NCBI GenBank assembly: GCA_030141605.1
Contig: JAQGDQ010000132.1
Location: 60,001 to 124,000 of the forward strand
Source of the DNA: Tubiluchus corallicola
Taxonomy: Eukaryota; Priapulida; Priapulimorpha; Priapulimorphida; Tubiluchidae
DNA: 64,000 nt
Direction of reading: 5' to 3'
Made by a program: the position numbers and the translations under genes. The notes under the pieces are model-generated. The model worked only from the letters and a program-made list of their open reading frames with translations. It searched no databases and was not told where the DNA came from. The number at the start of each line of letters is the position of its first letter. Position 1 is the first letter of the stretch. Positions 1 through 24,850 of the stretch are shown here, one piece after another.

Positions 1-2683
1 GAGATGTCCTAGTAGTCAGAGAACTTCAGAAAATATCAGAGTTCTTCAAAAAGCAGTCAACCAAAGTTGCTGGCGCCATCTATTCGTCAATATAAAATTA
101 AAATGCGATCAACTGACAGAACTGGCAGTGTCCTTTGCCCTCGATAGACTGAATTTAAGTTTAGAAAATGGCGAATATAAACATATGTGAATTGTGGTTA
201 AGATGGAAAAAATATTTAAGTATCTATGACATTTTTCACTAAACTCTATAACCATATGGAGAAAATCATAATAACTACGTATAAGATGTGTAATTGATCT
301 TCGCAAAATCTGCAGCTATGGAAGGCATTGTAAGTCTGCTAGGTTACCTCTCTAGTTAAGTTACTTAGGTTACAATATCATTCATATTTGTTTATTATAG
401 AAAAAATTAATTTAACAATGTTAAACAAAACTGATTGATTAATCGAGAAAGTTGGTATACAAAAAATGTAAGCGGTGGACCGTGATAGTGCTTTGTTTTA
501 AAGACAACAGACTTAAACAAGAAGCATCCAAGCATTAATTGCCACTTTAATGTTTTGCCACTTCCTTTTCAATGTTTGCATTAACGTGACTTCCGATAAG
601 CTCTTGGGGATAAATAAAACACTACAAGAACGTTAATGCAGCACCTTAAAAAGTCAGTTGCGCAGTAATGCGCATTGGTTCAACGGTTTAGGCTTCATGG
701 GTTTAGAGGTTTTGTTGATGAAGCCAGCAGCTATACGCGTAGGGCATTCTAGCAACTACGAGGCTGCGTTGTTGTTATTGCTGCATAAATCAGTGGTCTA
801 GAAGAGTGCGCTTTTGTATTGTGTAGTAGAGTATTCCAGGAAACCAAAAAACAGGTAGGCCCTAGTTACTATCATTAACCATTCAACTCATTTAACTGCT
901 ATGCTCAAAATTTAACAACAATCCATAATATTTACAACTGTTACTGTGAAGATGAGAATTGTTTTCGTGTCCCCATACCTACACAATATGTGTATGTGAT
1001 AATCTAACTATAACGTATCTATTTGGGGCATTAAATAAAACAATGGAGCAGATAATTACTCCTGAGTAGCCCTGGTATCAGCAGACAATGACGCCATCAT
1101 TGAATGGCAGTACAGGCACCTAGCAATGGCCATATGGTACGGAGGGAAGTTTCATGAAGCGGCAGAAGTAATTTGCCATGAAAATTTCCTAAGTTGCCCT
1201 AGTATGAGTGATTTCTAAATAAGTACAAACAACGTCATTGACTACATAGTTATGAAAACAGTGTCTAAAAACAAAATATTTTACATTTATAGGTCTATAT
1301 GTTTACGTTTATTTGTATTTATACGTATTTTTACTCAATATAATCCAGAATACACAAAGTGTCAGCCTTGCTACAAAAAAGTAACCACAAGTAGATGTAA
1401 ACGTATTTTTTAATATTTTAATTATTATAATATGTTCTTTAATGCGTTTTTAAAGTTGTTTTCATTCATTATTGTCTGAAATTAAAAATTAAAGGAGAGA
1501 GAAAAAAACGAAAGAGTAATGACAGTAATGAGGAATGGTCCCATTGAGAAACCAACATGAATCGTACCTCTGTTCATTTCTGGCATTTCACTCAAAACTA
1601 AATGCTCTTTATAATAACTTTTAGCAGTTTTTTCAGTTTCAGTTTGGTTTCTTCTGCACGGCAGAGGGGGGGGGGCAATAAAAATGTACAAATAACTTAT
1701 GAGGTTTGGTGAACTCAGACTGATAGCTGGTGCTATTGTTTATACTAAGATGATTAAAAGTTAAAAACAATTCGTCGTACAACAAACACTTTCATTGCGG
1801 CCACTAAAAAGAGGTGGTGCAGTAGGTAAACACTTTTTGAATATTGAAGAATTATTTGCCCTGAACATTACCACAATTTGCCCCATAAAAGTACATTTCA
1901 TTTTCCCTGGTAGAACAACTGCCCCCCCACCCACCCCCGCCACTTCGTACGCTTATGCCGAATGCAAATGTTTTTATTGTATATGTAAGGTGGTAGTTTC
2001 ACTGCTGAGCCAACTAACCACGCATAAAATTTGCTACTTAAAACCGCAATGATACTGTAATAGTAAGGCATGCGAGACATCTCGGCCTTTTGGTTCTTAT
2101 CATCATTAGCACTTGTTTTACTCAAAGTACGCAGCATTCATACGTTAATAGAAAAATTGGAGTTTCATAGCAATGGAAATATAGGCCTATTTCCAAATTT
2201 TTATTAAAGCAGATTGCTGATATAAGCCACGTTTTCTTTATTAGGAAACCGTTACGGAGGAAATAAAAATTTAGTCGCACGAGCGACAGAACAATTTTTT
2301 TGCAAAGAGCTTAAATATACACAATGCTTTGATGAATTAAGTAGCAGAGTACTTTGCTTAACAGCAATGCACAAAACAGCTACTACAGTTATAATGTCAC
2401 AATATAAGTAATGTGATATACACGTGTAAGCAATAAATGAAAACATACACATAATGTACAGGGTGTTCCAAAACCAGAAGTGTACTAAAATACCAAAATT
2501 CTTCATAATTTTTAGTACACCAAGCAATATTAGTGCACCGTATAAAGTCGATTAAATATGACCAGACTTGTGCTGGAATGTACAAAAACCAAGTCATATG
2601 CTGTAATCTAAGAATATGCTATTGTTTCTTTTGGAATAACCTGTCACTTATTCTGTAGGCATAGTAACAATATTTAATGTGAT
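1..2683. other. upstream flank / probable first intron of VKOR
   Basis: Apart from the short candidate exon at 318-329, I recognise no gene here. Open frames are short and full of homopolymers and microsatellite-like words. If the candidate first exon is real, most of this stretch is the first intron of the VKOR gene. A tRNA-like word around 665-700 is too degenerate to call. Confidence 0.4.
318..329 (+). CDS. VKORC1L1: candidate tiny first coding exon of the VKOR gene (M-E-G-I)
   Basis: An ATG at 318 is followed by three sense codons and a strong donor (gtaagt, 330-335) in phase 0. The main VKOR exon is preceded by a good acceptor (pyrimidine-rich, ending tttgtag at 3160), with GTT ATT before its ATG at 3167. 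Joining 329 to 3161 keeps the frame and adds six residues. That gives 161 aa, close to the roughly 163 aa of human VKORC1. This is inference: a non-coding upstream exon or spliced-leader trans-splicing at 3160 would also explain the acceptor. Confidence 0.4.
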
Positions 2684-3072
2684 CAGGGCCAGATTATCCT
2701 ATAGGCTAGTATAGAGTGCAGCCTAGGGTCCTTCAAGTTTGGGGCTCTTCAGCTTTGGTAACATTTGGTAAAAAAAAGGTTTTTTCATTACGGTTGTGTC
2801 GAAAAACGTGCTAATTTGGTTTGCGATAAATAGTAAAATAGTGGTATTTCTTAAAAAATATTTCCATTGGCAAACAAAAAAGAAAGCTATTCTAGTTTAT
2901 TTGAAGAATTTGCACTAAGTTAACTGCAAGCTATGTAAAAATGTCGCTGAAATATATCAGGAGTAAAAAAATCTTCAAGACGGATGCAGGCGAGGTGGAA
3001 GGGAACTCCAGCTGAGGGGCCCCATAATTTCATTTCCATTTTTGGTAGGGGACCCAAAAGGTCATAATCCTG
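2684..3072 (+). mobile_element. hAT-like non-autonomous element relic
   Basis: It begins CAGGGCCAGATTATCCTATA and ends near ggtcataatcctg, the inverse of its start, in the style of hAT termini. It shares the first ~25 bases and the general design (a gggcc/ggaccc-rich right half) with the better preserved element at 16799-17236. I do not see a matching 8-bp duplication here, so its right end may be damaged. Confidence 0.5.
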
Positions 3073-3166
3073 TGGCAAATGGTATTGAGCTCTATGGTTT
3101 TATAAACCTGCAATAGTTTCGAAAATCTGAAGCCTGTGGTTTTTCCTTCAATGTTTGTAGGTTATT

Positions 3167-4485
3167 ATGGCGGATGTTGTTATTTTGAGTTTGCTGGGAA
3201 TAACGACATGTGCGTACGCATACTACGTGGAGACCCGCAAGGAGCAGGACCCCTCCTACCGTGCAATGTGTGACTTCAACGAGTCGATGAGCTGTTCTAG
3301 AGTTCTAACTTCTAAGTAAGTCTGGTTTAAACAAAAACGTAAAACACGAGATATGAAGATAGGAAAAAAGAAAAGAAAGCATTGGGAGAATGGGGGCTGA
3401 AAAAGAGAGAGGGGCAGAAAAACGGAAAGAAAAAGAGGAGCAGAGAGAGAGAGAGAGAGAAAGAGAGAAGAGAGCTCGAAAAGGAGGGAGAAAGATAGAA
3501 GAGAGTGAAAGCTTTTGAGAGGTTATTTAGAGGGAGAGAGAGAGAGTTGGGGAAAGAGACACCAGTTTCGGTAACCATATACCTACTTGTGAAAGGAATA
3601 CCAATTTCAGTAACCATATACCTACCTGTGAGAGAGATACTAATTTCATTAACCATATATATATGTACCTACCTGTATTGCTATAATTGTTGTCACTTTT
3701 AGGTATGCAAAAGGATTTGGAGTGGTTGAAATGCTATTAGGCAAAGCACATTTTCTTAACAAGCCAAATTCACTCCTTGGTATGATTTTCTACGTAACGC
3801 AACTTCTTCTTAGTAAGTACCAGACCGTAATGATTTTAATGTTTAATATTTAACGATTAATCAGCTAGTGTCTCTGAAAGCATTTGTATTGAGACCTATG
3901 TAGGTTTACGTTCATTATGACTCATTTTTAATTGCTAATTACCGTAGAAAACAATGAAATGAATATGACCGTATTCGTTTTTAAGGAATAACTGTTACTA
4001 CTACTATTATTATTATTATTTAATAATAATTATTATTATTATTATTTAATTAAAGGTATACTAGTCTTCGTTGGCTGAATGATTTTAGTAGATGGCGACA
4101 GTGGTGGGTTAGCAAAAGACTATCACGCATAACGCAGTCACATTTATTGCCGAGAAAAAAGCATAGACATAGACATAATAAGCAGGAGTTTTTTAAAGCA
4201 CATATAATGTATATAATGCAGGAACTTTGTAGAAAAACTATGTTAATTTTTATTAACTATATTATTCTCTTTGCAGGTTTCATAAAAACACCCATGACAT
4301 GCGCAGTACTCTTTTATACATCTTTAGTATCGTGTGTCGGGTCCATTTATCTCGCATATATTCTTTTTGTAATTTTAAAAGACGTGTGTGTAGTGTGCAT
4401 TGCCACATACATCATTAACGGAAGTTTAGTGTATATAAATTACCACAATTATATGAGTATTATGAACAAACAATACCTCCTCTGA
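3167..4485 (+). CDS. VKORC1L1: vitamin K epoxide reductase (VKORC1/VKORC1L1 family)
   Basis: Coding exons are 3167-3315, 3703-3812 and 4277-4485, joined by GT-AG introns, giving 155 aa from this ATG (161 aa if the exon at 318 is used). The family is an ER-membrane quinone/epoxide reductase that recycles vitamin K for gamma-carboxylation. The active-site CxxC is present (C124-V-V-C127), followed by the T-Y pair (T130, Y131) at the position of the warfarin-site tyrosine. The luminal loop cysteines C35 and C43 keep the eight-residue spacing of human C43/C51, and the L-N-K-P-N-S loop resembles VKORC1L1 more than VKORC1. Hydrophobic segments at about 4-20, 76-92, 95-120 and 126-145 fit the four-helix fold. 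Invertebrates often have one VKOR, so the L1 name reflects similarity rather than proven orthology. MAPK7 converges on it from the other strand. Confidence 0.93.
3441..3660 (+). repeat. GA-rich microsatellite followed by a 39-bp tandem repeat
   Basis: In VKOR intron 1, 3441-3545 is rich in (GA)n and aggag runs. At 3559, 3598 and 3637 a 39-base unit containing gtaaccatatacctac repeats about 2.6 times before decaying into (TA)n next to the exon 2 acceptor. Confidence 0.8.
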
Positions 4486-4605
4486 GATATTACCGTAATT
4501 ATATTTGTGCTTTACAAGTTTACATATAATATTATAAATTTTAGCCGCTGTTGGCCTACAAACACTGTACATTTTATGAATATATCAATAGTTCAATATT
4601 TTACA

Positions 4606-4611
4606 AATAAA
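4606..4611 (+). promoter_or_regulatory. likely VKOR polyadenylation signal
   Basis: This is a canonical AATAAA 120 bases after the VKOR stop codon, in an AT-rich 3' UTR. There is no transcript evidence. Confidence 0.5.
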
Positions 4612-5528
4612 TATTCCAGGCAAGAATTTTTGCTTTGTGATATTCAAGAAAACAGAGTTGATACATGTTTTGTGACTTAACATAATGAAAAATGGTTTCC
4701 ATGGCAACCAACGAAAAATTTCCTGTGGCAGCCTCAAAAGTTTGGAATAATTTGTCTTAGGAATGATAATGAAGCCTGTGAAGTACCACCAGAGAAAGGA
4801 GGGCAGTCAACGGCGAACGCATATAACTATTGTAGCTTCTCATAGATCTAACAGATAATTAACATGAGTCGCCAGTAGAGGGCGCTTCATAGAAGAATAT
4901 ACATTAGTGGCTCTGTTGGCGTTTCATCACTAATGTAATCCAATGATTATGATAAAACATTAATTGTGTTCAGCTTGCACCATATTCATGTTACAAGGCT
5001 TTCAAAATTTGTGACTTCAAACAAATCTAGACTTAAAATGTAGCAACAAAAGTGAAATGTATGTCTGTTATATGATGTTTTGAAAAAGTGATGATAATAT
5101 GAAGCTCTAAACTGACAGCCACATTCTTTTATATTTTCCCTGATGAATGAGAACAATAACCAATCTGTACTCAATCACAGATGAAGTTCGCTTCTTGCAG
5201 GCACATATTTACTTACTAAGGTTGGTGCTACCTAACTACTGTGGCAAAACTTGCACTACGATCACTCAACTATTTACCTTGCGCCTAAGATGCAGTATAT
5301 TTCACTTTACAACCTCAGTTAGTTGTTGTCTTTTTCCTTCAAAGAGTAACTTATATATATATTAACCAATATATATAGGTAGGTGGCCTTACAGTTTAAT
5401 TCCTTTGGTACTGTCCAGTTACTTCATTTTTAGTCTTTTTACGATACCATGACGAGTTTTAGAACACTCAGCACTTACTGCTCACTGAAATATCACATAT
5501 GGATGTTCGTGCAGGTAATGAGTGACAA

Positions 5529-5730
5529 CAGTCAAACCTTGTTACAATGCCCCCTTCAGAATGCTAGCTTCGTTTAATACGCATTTTTGGCAAGAGAAAT
5601 TGTCTATATTTGCACAGATGTATTAATGCACCTCGTTATAATGCCAAACTCGCTTAATGCGATTTTGACTTATGACTAACACCAATCTTTTCTGGAATCC
5701 CAAGATGGGCGGTGTAAGGAGGTTAGACTG
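5529..5730 (+). mobile_element. pogo/Tigger-like MITE, copy 1
   Basis: The inverted ends are CAGTCAAACCTTG... on the left and ...GGAGGTTAGACTG on the right. Internal sequence, including tattaatgcacctcgttata, is shared with the copy at 56026-56241. CAGT-type termini and the cctcgttataatgcc word are typical of pogo-like Tc1/mariner elements. It has no coding capacity. The TA duplication is clear only on the right side. Confidence 0.65.
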
Positions 5731-6104
5731 TATACTGAATATGTTGCAAAAAAGCAAGCATTCCAATACCATAGCATAACGTTATTAATGTACTTAGGAA
5801 TTACACATAAATTGTAACATACTGTAATACATTATATTGTTGTCATAATATAATACAAACATTCGGTATGTATAGCAATAATAAATAATATATGTTCCAG
5901 ATTTCCACAGGAAAGGCACACACAAAAACAGCCTGTTTACAAAACATCACGGTTAGCACCAATAACAATAAATAATAGAAATATAAAAATGATAAACTAC
6001 CAAAATAAGTTATTTAAAAGATACTTACTATACAGATAAACAAATGAACTTATATTACATGCTGGATGAACAAAGTGCAAAAATTACCAATCTACTTTGT
6101 TTAA

Positions 6105-6503
6105 AGGACAAGTCAGTTAGCATGCTGGTTTATTTTACTGTTATCGCTTCAATTTAGAAAAAATATAACAAAGAAATACATGCAAAAAATTGCCTATAAC
6201 TAAAAAGTTAATTTATACTACCACTGCATAGAAATTTACAGATGAGGTTGTTGCTGCCATTCACTTGAAAATCACGACGTAACTGGTGTTTCGTGACTTT
6301 TCTCAAGTGCATCGTGGCTTCTGGAGCTTATCTGATATCATATAACTAACTATTGGGAGCGCCAAAAACATGAAATAGTTGCGACTTTAAAGTGATTTTA
6401 CTAATTACATGAGGTGCTCATTACACTTTTATTATTAAATCCTTCTAACATTTTCTGCAAAAATTGAAATAAGACTAACTTCGCTGGACGCTTGACTTTT
6501 CCT
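6105..6503 (+). mobile_element. TTAA-flanked MITE
   Basis: The element is flanked by TTAA on both sides (6101-6104 and 6504-6507). Its ends are inverted: AGGACAAGTCAG on the left, and CTTGACTTTTCCT on the right, which reverse-complements to AGGAAAAGTCAAG. TTAA duplication fits piggyBac- or Kolobok-type insertion. Part of its interior (6391-6410, reading toward the right end) recurs inverted at 15410-15431 and 28277-28298. Confidence 0.6.
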
Positions 6504-7000
6504 TTAAGAAACCGGACAAATGATGTTAATAACAACATCTTTTCTCTGCTCTGAAAGGAAGAATTTTCTCACTCTGAAGAGGAAATCATTAAAACATGAA
6601 TAACCCACAGTAATTAGCTGACTACAGAAAGCTAACTGTTGATACAGAAAGTAACTGTTGCAGAAAATTGCCTCAAAAAGCTTAATCATGGCATCTCAAA
6701 ATTGTAATGAAACAAAATTTTCATTACTTAATTAGGTTTCAAGATTCAAATTATTACCATACACTGCAGCTACATAACACGTATGACAGTATCAAAGTAA
6801 TCATGCAGCAAATTTACAACAAATTTAACAATATTGATTAACATGCAATTAGTCACAATGGTTAATTTTATTCAGGATAAAAAACGAGAATTAAATTCTA
6901 CGAAATTGTGATTAATTAAGACAGTTACGGAACTAAAATGTGCATGACCCAGGATAAGAGAATAGGGAAGGAGTTAACAGTTCTCCACACAATTTAAATA

Positions 7001-7085
7001 CCCTAACCTTAATCCTAACCCCAACCTTAATCCTAACCCTAGTCTTAACCCTAACTCTAACCCTTATCCAAACCGTAACACTAAT
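7001..7085 (+). repeat. degenerate telomere-like CCCTAA repeat
   Basis: There are about a dozen imperfect copies of ccctaa, cctaac and ccttaa, equivalent to TTAGGG on the minus strand. Both flanks carry a cacac/gtgtg-type word (near 6981-6990 and 7106-7120) that looks weakly inverted, so the tract may sit inside a small mobile element rather than mark a chromosome end. Confidence 0.7.
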
Positions 7086-7565
7086 CTGCTTCATGAACTA
7101 ATTTTTTGTGTGTGCGGAATTGTAAACTTTAGCCGAGAATAGATATTGTCAATTTTAGGCAAGCGAAATAAAAAGAGGTGGATAATACAATTAAAATTAT
7201 TGACAGACAGATACCAATGCCAGCCAAGCATAAGACAAATGATGCCTGAGAAAACCAGCTTGACATAATATAGTTTAGCAGTTTAAGTATACATACTTTA
7301 AAAAACGTAAAGCCACAGTTTAATGCTGATGCTGTATGAACTACTGACAGGCTAGTACAGTTGATGAAATTTACTATCAATAAGCTAAAACTCCATGATG
7401 ATTTGAAGTCTGCAGCATTAAAGCAAATAGCCAAGAAACCAGTGGCATAGCCAGGTTCTAGAGTTTGAGGGAGTAAGTACATAAAAAGCCACAGTGACAC
7501 CGAATCAGAGTCCAACGAAAACCAACTGGTTTTACAATATACCACATTGATCAATAATGACACAG

Positions 7566-20327
<12,762 letters not shown>

Positions 20328-20699
20328 GGCAACATAATTATCCCAGGTCTCTTAGCACTGCAACATCACTAAGATACATTACTATATTAGCTGAAGATGA
20401 ACTTCCTTCAATTGCAGTTTATTTGTTTATAATAAATGAGTGTTCAAGTGAAATGAAAACTCCACAAGTTAGGCAGTATACCACTTTGACAGTATGAATT
20501 ATAAAACGTCATTCATAACATGAGTACGCCTACTAGTACTACTACTAGTAGAAGTACTACTACTATACTGTAGCGTAGGCTGTTAGTGTTACAAAACCTA
20601 AAAAGTATAGTAGAGAAAAATCTTATCATATGGCTTTGCATGTCCATTGTTATAGGCGTAGTGACATTTATATCCTTAATCTAAAACTTTTAGTAGGGT

Positions 20700-20725
20700 G
20701 GCTGACGCGCGCCGCCATATTGTGG
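20700..20725 (-). promoter_or_regulatory. YY1-like site (GCCGCCATATTG) near MAPK7 5' end
   Basis: CGCGCCGCCATATTGTGG resembles the YY1 motif (AANATGGCGGC on the other strand). It lies about 380 bases upstream of the MAPK7 start codon. Motif match only. Confidence 0.3.
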
Positions 20726-23559
20726 GAGATGAAGGTGGAACATCATTTTCTAGCATATTTCGGTTATCAGTATTCAAAAAATATGAAAGTAAGTTAAAAA
20801 TCAAATTAATACAGTTAAACTACTGTTGTCGGTCTTTTATTTACCGAAATTTAATTTTCCGTACTGTCCTAAGTTTTGAGCAGGAAACTTGTGAAGTTGT
20901 CAAAAACGGCTTTACTGCAATCGATCCGTCAGCGTGACATCAAAAATGGCCCCGATTTGAAAATTTCGATGGGTATTTTCAAATCAATTTGCGGCCCGGA
21001 CTAACAGCTTCATTTTCGATATTATCAGCCTTACCTGGGTAAAAAAGGTCGGCAAATTTTTCTGAAAACCGAGCCACAATTAAATTACAACATTTTGGCC
21101 GTCAAAATAGCGTTTCTTTTTTTCGCGCTGCGGTATTAGGCCTTCAAAGAGTGGAAATCTTATTGGCTCGCATATAAAAATATTCTTAAATGTGTTATCT
21201 TAATTCTAAAACACGTAATGATTGGATAAAATGAGTTAGTCCGGGCCGCATTTGTCCATTTAGAGAACCCGGTTTGTAATGAAAACTCCTCCTTTGCCTC
21301 CTCGCTGATTGGACAATTCGGGTGATGTCATGTACAGCTTGAGCTGTGACAAGGCGCTTTGCGATTGGTTGCTGGAAGTAAATATATTGTAGATGGGCGC
21401 AGCGCCTGAAAGATGTATTGTGAAAGCCAATATCAAAAGGTGGAACTTATCTAACCGCAAGAGTATACTTCTGGGTAAGTTATTGAACTTTTGTTGTTTA
21501 CTACTGTACCGTGTATTCGCCGTGTCTACTACTGTACCTGTATTCGCTTTGTGTCTTGTGCCTGTATGCTTGCTTATACTTGTACTTGCGCTCTTATATG
21601 GTATTTGTTAAAGTTCTACTACAGTTTTTTTATTGTTTAACTATTTCTTGACATTTTAATGTGCTTGCAGCCAGTTGTATGAAGTCATTTTTAAAGATGA
21701 AACCTAAAAGTTTATACTGATTAATTAATTTCACCTCAAAAGTACTTTATCGCTATAACATTGGTTCAAATGCTTTTTAAATTTAAGGATACTTTGTGTG
21801 GGCCTAGCTAATGCAGGTAAAGTTTTGCTTATTACTCGAGCTGAAATTACTTCTGAAAGCATTAGCTGTAACTTCTAAAACAACTGCTTTGTCTAAAACA
21901 ATTTTAAATACACATTTTAGTTTTTCATGTTATTTTTTGTTTTAATCACAAGACCTTTGCTACTACATTGAATTCTATTGTTTGCACATTGCCTACCAGT
22001 ACAAAATTATTATGCCTTAAAGTCAATTGCTAATAAATTAGATGCTCTAAAATGTACTGTGTATATCCAACCAGAATCACCTCACACTCCCAAAATTATT
22101 ATGTGCAACCAATATTTTAGCCGTTTTTGTCCTATGTTAGTCACATTATAATGAAAGCAGGTTAAAGTATTTATTTGCCAAGAATTTAATTACTTCATTA
22201 ACTATTCTGACTAAACTTTAGTTTTGGCTAAAGGTTTTCCAGTCAACAAAACTAAGATAAACAAAACTATTAATTTTAATATTTATTATGATGTTAAAGA
22301 ATAATTATGAGAAACTTAAATATTGAAAACTTGTTTTTCTAGGCTTTTCAAATCTTACCTAACCTAGTGGAACCCTGCAGACCAGTAAAGTTATTATAGT
22401 GTCATCTTCATTTTGCGTTATACAACTGCTAAAAGATCAACATTTGAATTTGGAGTTCAAGATCAGATAATTAATAAACCCGCTGACATTTTTGACATCT
22501 AACGTACTATTTTAAAAATCAAAGGTTTGAGACATGTAAACTTTTGTAAATTAGCTTGTAAATGCTTGTTGTTAAAAGTAAGCTTAAATCATTAGCATCT
22601 CTTGTGCAGAAAATTCAAATTTTAGTAAAATACTTTTATACTTTACTACGATAAATTTATAGTCATATATTTTACCAACCCAATATTTGAACCACTATTC
22701 ATTTTAACTAAGTCTTCGTTTCTTCAATCTTATCTGTCCTAAAAACTCAGCAATCAACCATGAAGACATACTCAGCAGGAGTGGGTGCATCTTAGACTTC
22801 TTGTAGTTAGATGTTGTACTTGTATCCAAAAAACCCATATCAGGTTTACTTGCAATAATTTTACTTTTCGTCTTCCATTTTTACCCAAGTTTGATAACTA
22901 GGCGTAGTCTATCATTAATTCATTAAAACCTTCATATTAAGAAAGTAGTACAAAAATTGTATAATGTACTATAAAAAGAAATCAGATATGAATATTTTGT
23001 GTAGTTAACATCATTATTTATAATAAATTTACTTTGCATTATTACAAATTAAGTTTTAGTTATTTTTTAACTTTTGTCATTTTTGACTTTACCTAGCAGT
23101 AAAATAAAAAAACAAAAAAAATTGAAAAATGAACTTGACTAATAGCAGAGCAAAAAAAGTCTAAAAAAAGTAGTGAGCAAATACAAGAAAAATAAATTGC
23201 TAATAGATCTGCTGCAAAACCCTAGTGTACGATTTGTATGGGACATAATATACAATGAACATATTCTAGGCAAGTTAAAATCTAGTACACATTTGAAATT
23301 GAGAAACAGGAATTGTAAGCTCTACATATATTGCAAGTTACAGCACACAGTCATATTGCAATAACTGTATTTGGCAATTTTGTATCCCAGATAATGTTAC
23401 AAGACATTTCATTGCAGGCAGTTAATCCTACCGAGCTAGACACTGAGCTAACAGTACATTTAACTACATCCAAAAAATACATGCACTGTCGATTAGATGC
23501 ACCTGGAAATTGCAAACTTGTCATGCAGCTTTCGCACTAGAAAAATTTCATTATACGTA

Positions 23560-24003
23560 CATAACAAAAATTAAAAACATCAATTAGATATGCCCGAAAA
23601 AAGGAAAAAAATACATTAAAACAGGTGTGATCAAGGGGTGCATTACATGCACCTGGAGAAATTGCAGACCTATTATGTATCCAGCTTTTCCATGCTGTAT
23701 CATTTCTTAAGAAACGTATCTGGGTATCTGAGAAAAGGTAACAATTGGCATTTAAAATTATAAAATAAAACAGTTATCGATTAGTTGTGTCAGGTGAAAC
23801 TAATTAAGAATTTCCAGCAATAGGTTTTGTGGAGCCCTTGATAACCGTTCTTGGGTACTAAAACGCACATCATTAATTATGATTTGGTTAATATTTATAT
23901 TATACCATGAAGTAACAAAAATGATAAAAATATCAATTAGATGTGCCTGGAAGTAGGTCATCAATGCATTAAAACAGGTGTAATCAAGGTAGTACATGCC
24001 CTA
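23560..24003 (+). repeat. two direct copies of a ~95-bp sequence, 353 bases apart
   Basis: A segment containing taacaaaaat, atcaattagat and attaaaacaggtgt...atcaagg occurs at about 23560-23655 and again at about 23910-24003. A weaker third match to its gatgcacctgg part lies near 23498. Origin unknown. Confidence 0.6.
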
Positions 24004-24845
24004 TGATAAAAGATTACAGATTTAAGGTATTATTTTTGAAAAAAATAACTTTAAAATGCTCTTGGATTAGTTCTACAAAGAATTAATTAATGCGTTGCCA
24101 TGACAACGGAGTTTCTTCATCCTAGATTTTTACCTGTACAAGAGGAAAACATGGACTTGGCACTAAACACAGAAAAATCACTTCAATGGCTGTGTGTAAC
24201 CAACTAAATCCCACTTTCTAAAACGCATAGTTTTCATATCGTAAATTTCGTAATACTCACGAAAATGCTGTTTTCCCGGTTTTTCCTGTAAAAATTTTCC
24301 CTAGCATAAATCTGAAGATGCAAAGTGTTTATGAATATCTGTTCTATGTACACTGAGCTACCAAAAGTCATATTAACAATTAACTACCAGCTGAATTGGC
24401 ATTTTTTATAACAGTCCAAAGTTGACAAGTTAGCACACTTTCGTAAAAGGTCCATTTTCACACCTGTTAAGGTAAAACATCATTTGGATGAATTTTGGAT
24501 GCTGGAAAAATGAATACTATGTTGCCATAGGACTTGATATGATTATTTCTCGTGAAATGCACTCCATTTAACAACACTAACATACTGAAACCTGTATTTG
24601 GAATTTTTAGTTATAAATAATAGAATGCTAAAAGTACAATTTTTAACTTTTTGCTCAAACCGGACTTAGCCATTTTTTGTTACTCCTAAAACGCGAGCGT
24701 TTTTTTGAACTTTAACTGACCGCCATTTCAAGACAAACTAATTATTTTAAATCTGGTTTTTTTTAATTAACTATATGCTCATAGCACTGTCAAATGAGCA
24801 CAGTTGCGACTATGGTGGCGCGCTCTACAATTTTCGTTCAGCCAC

Positions 24846-24850
24846 NNNNN
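24846..24850. other. assembly gap (5 N)
   Basis: Five N characters in the intergenic region upstream of DDB1. The true gap size is unknown. Confidence 1.

Larger units (their letters stand above)
4612..7565. other. convergent spacer between VKOR and MAPK7
   Basis: This region holds no recognisable gene. It carries two MITE-like elements (5529-5730 and 6105-6503), a degenerate telomere-like repeat (7001-7085) and, at its right end, the presumed MAPK7 3' UTR. A 144-codon open frame on the minus strand (7129-7563) starts three bases beyond the MAPK7 stop, resembles no protein I know, and is best read as 3' UTR. Confidence 0.5.

Noticed and set aside
7129-7563. 144-codon minus-strand open frame right after MAPK7
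   Set aside because: Composition is hydrophobic and T-rich as expected from read-through of AT-rich 3' UTR. It lies directly behind the MAPK7 stop, and nothing in it resembles a known family.
21393-21611. 72-codon frame in the MAPK7-DDB1 spacer, starting in a CG-richer patch
   Set aside because: No similarity to anything known and no splice context linking it to DDB1. Possibly part of a 5' non-coding exon, but unsupported.
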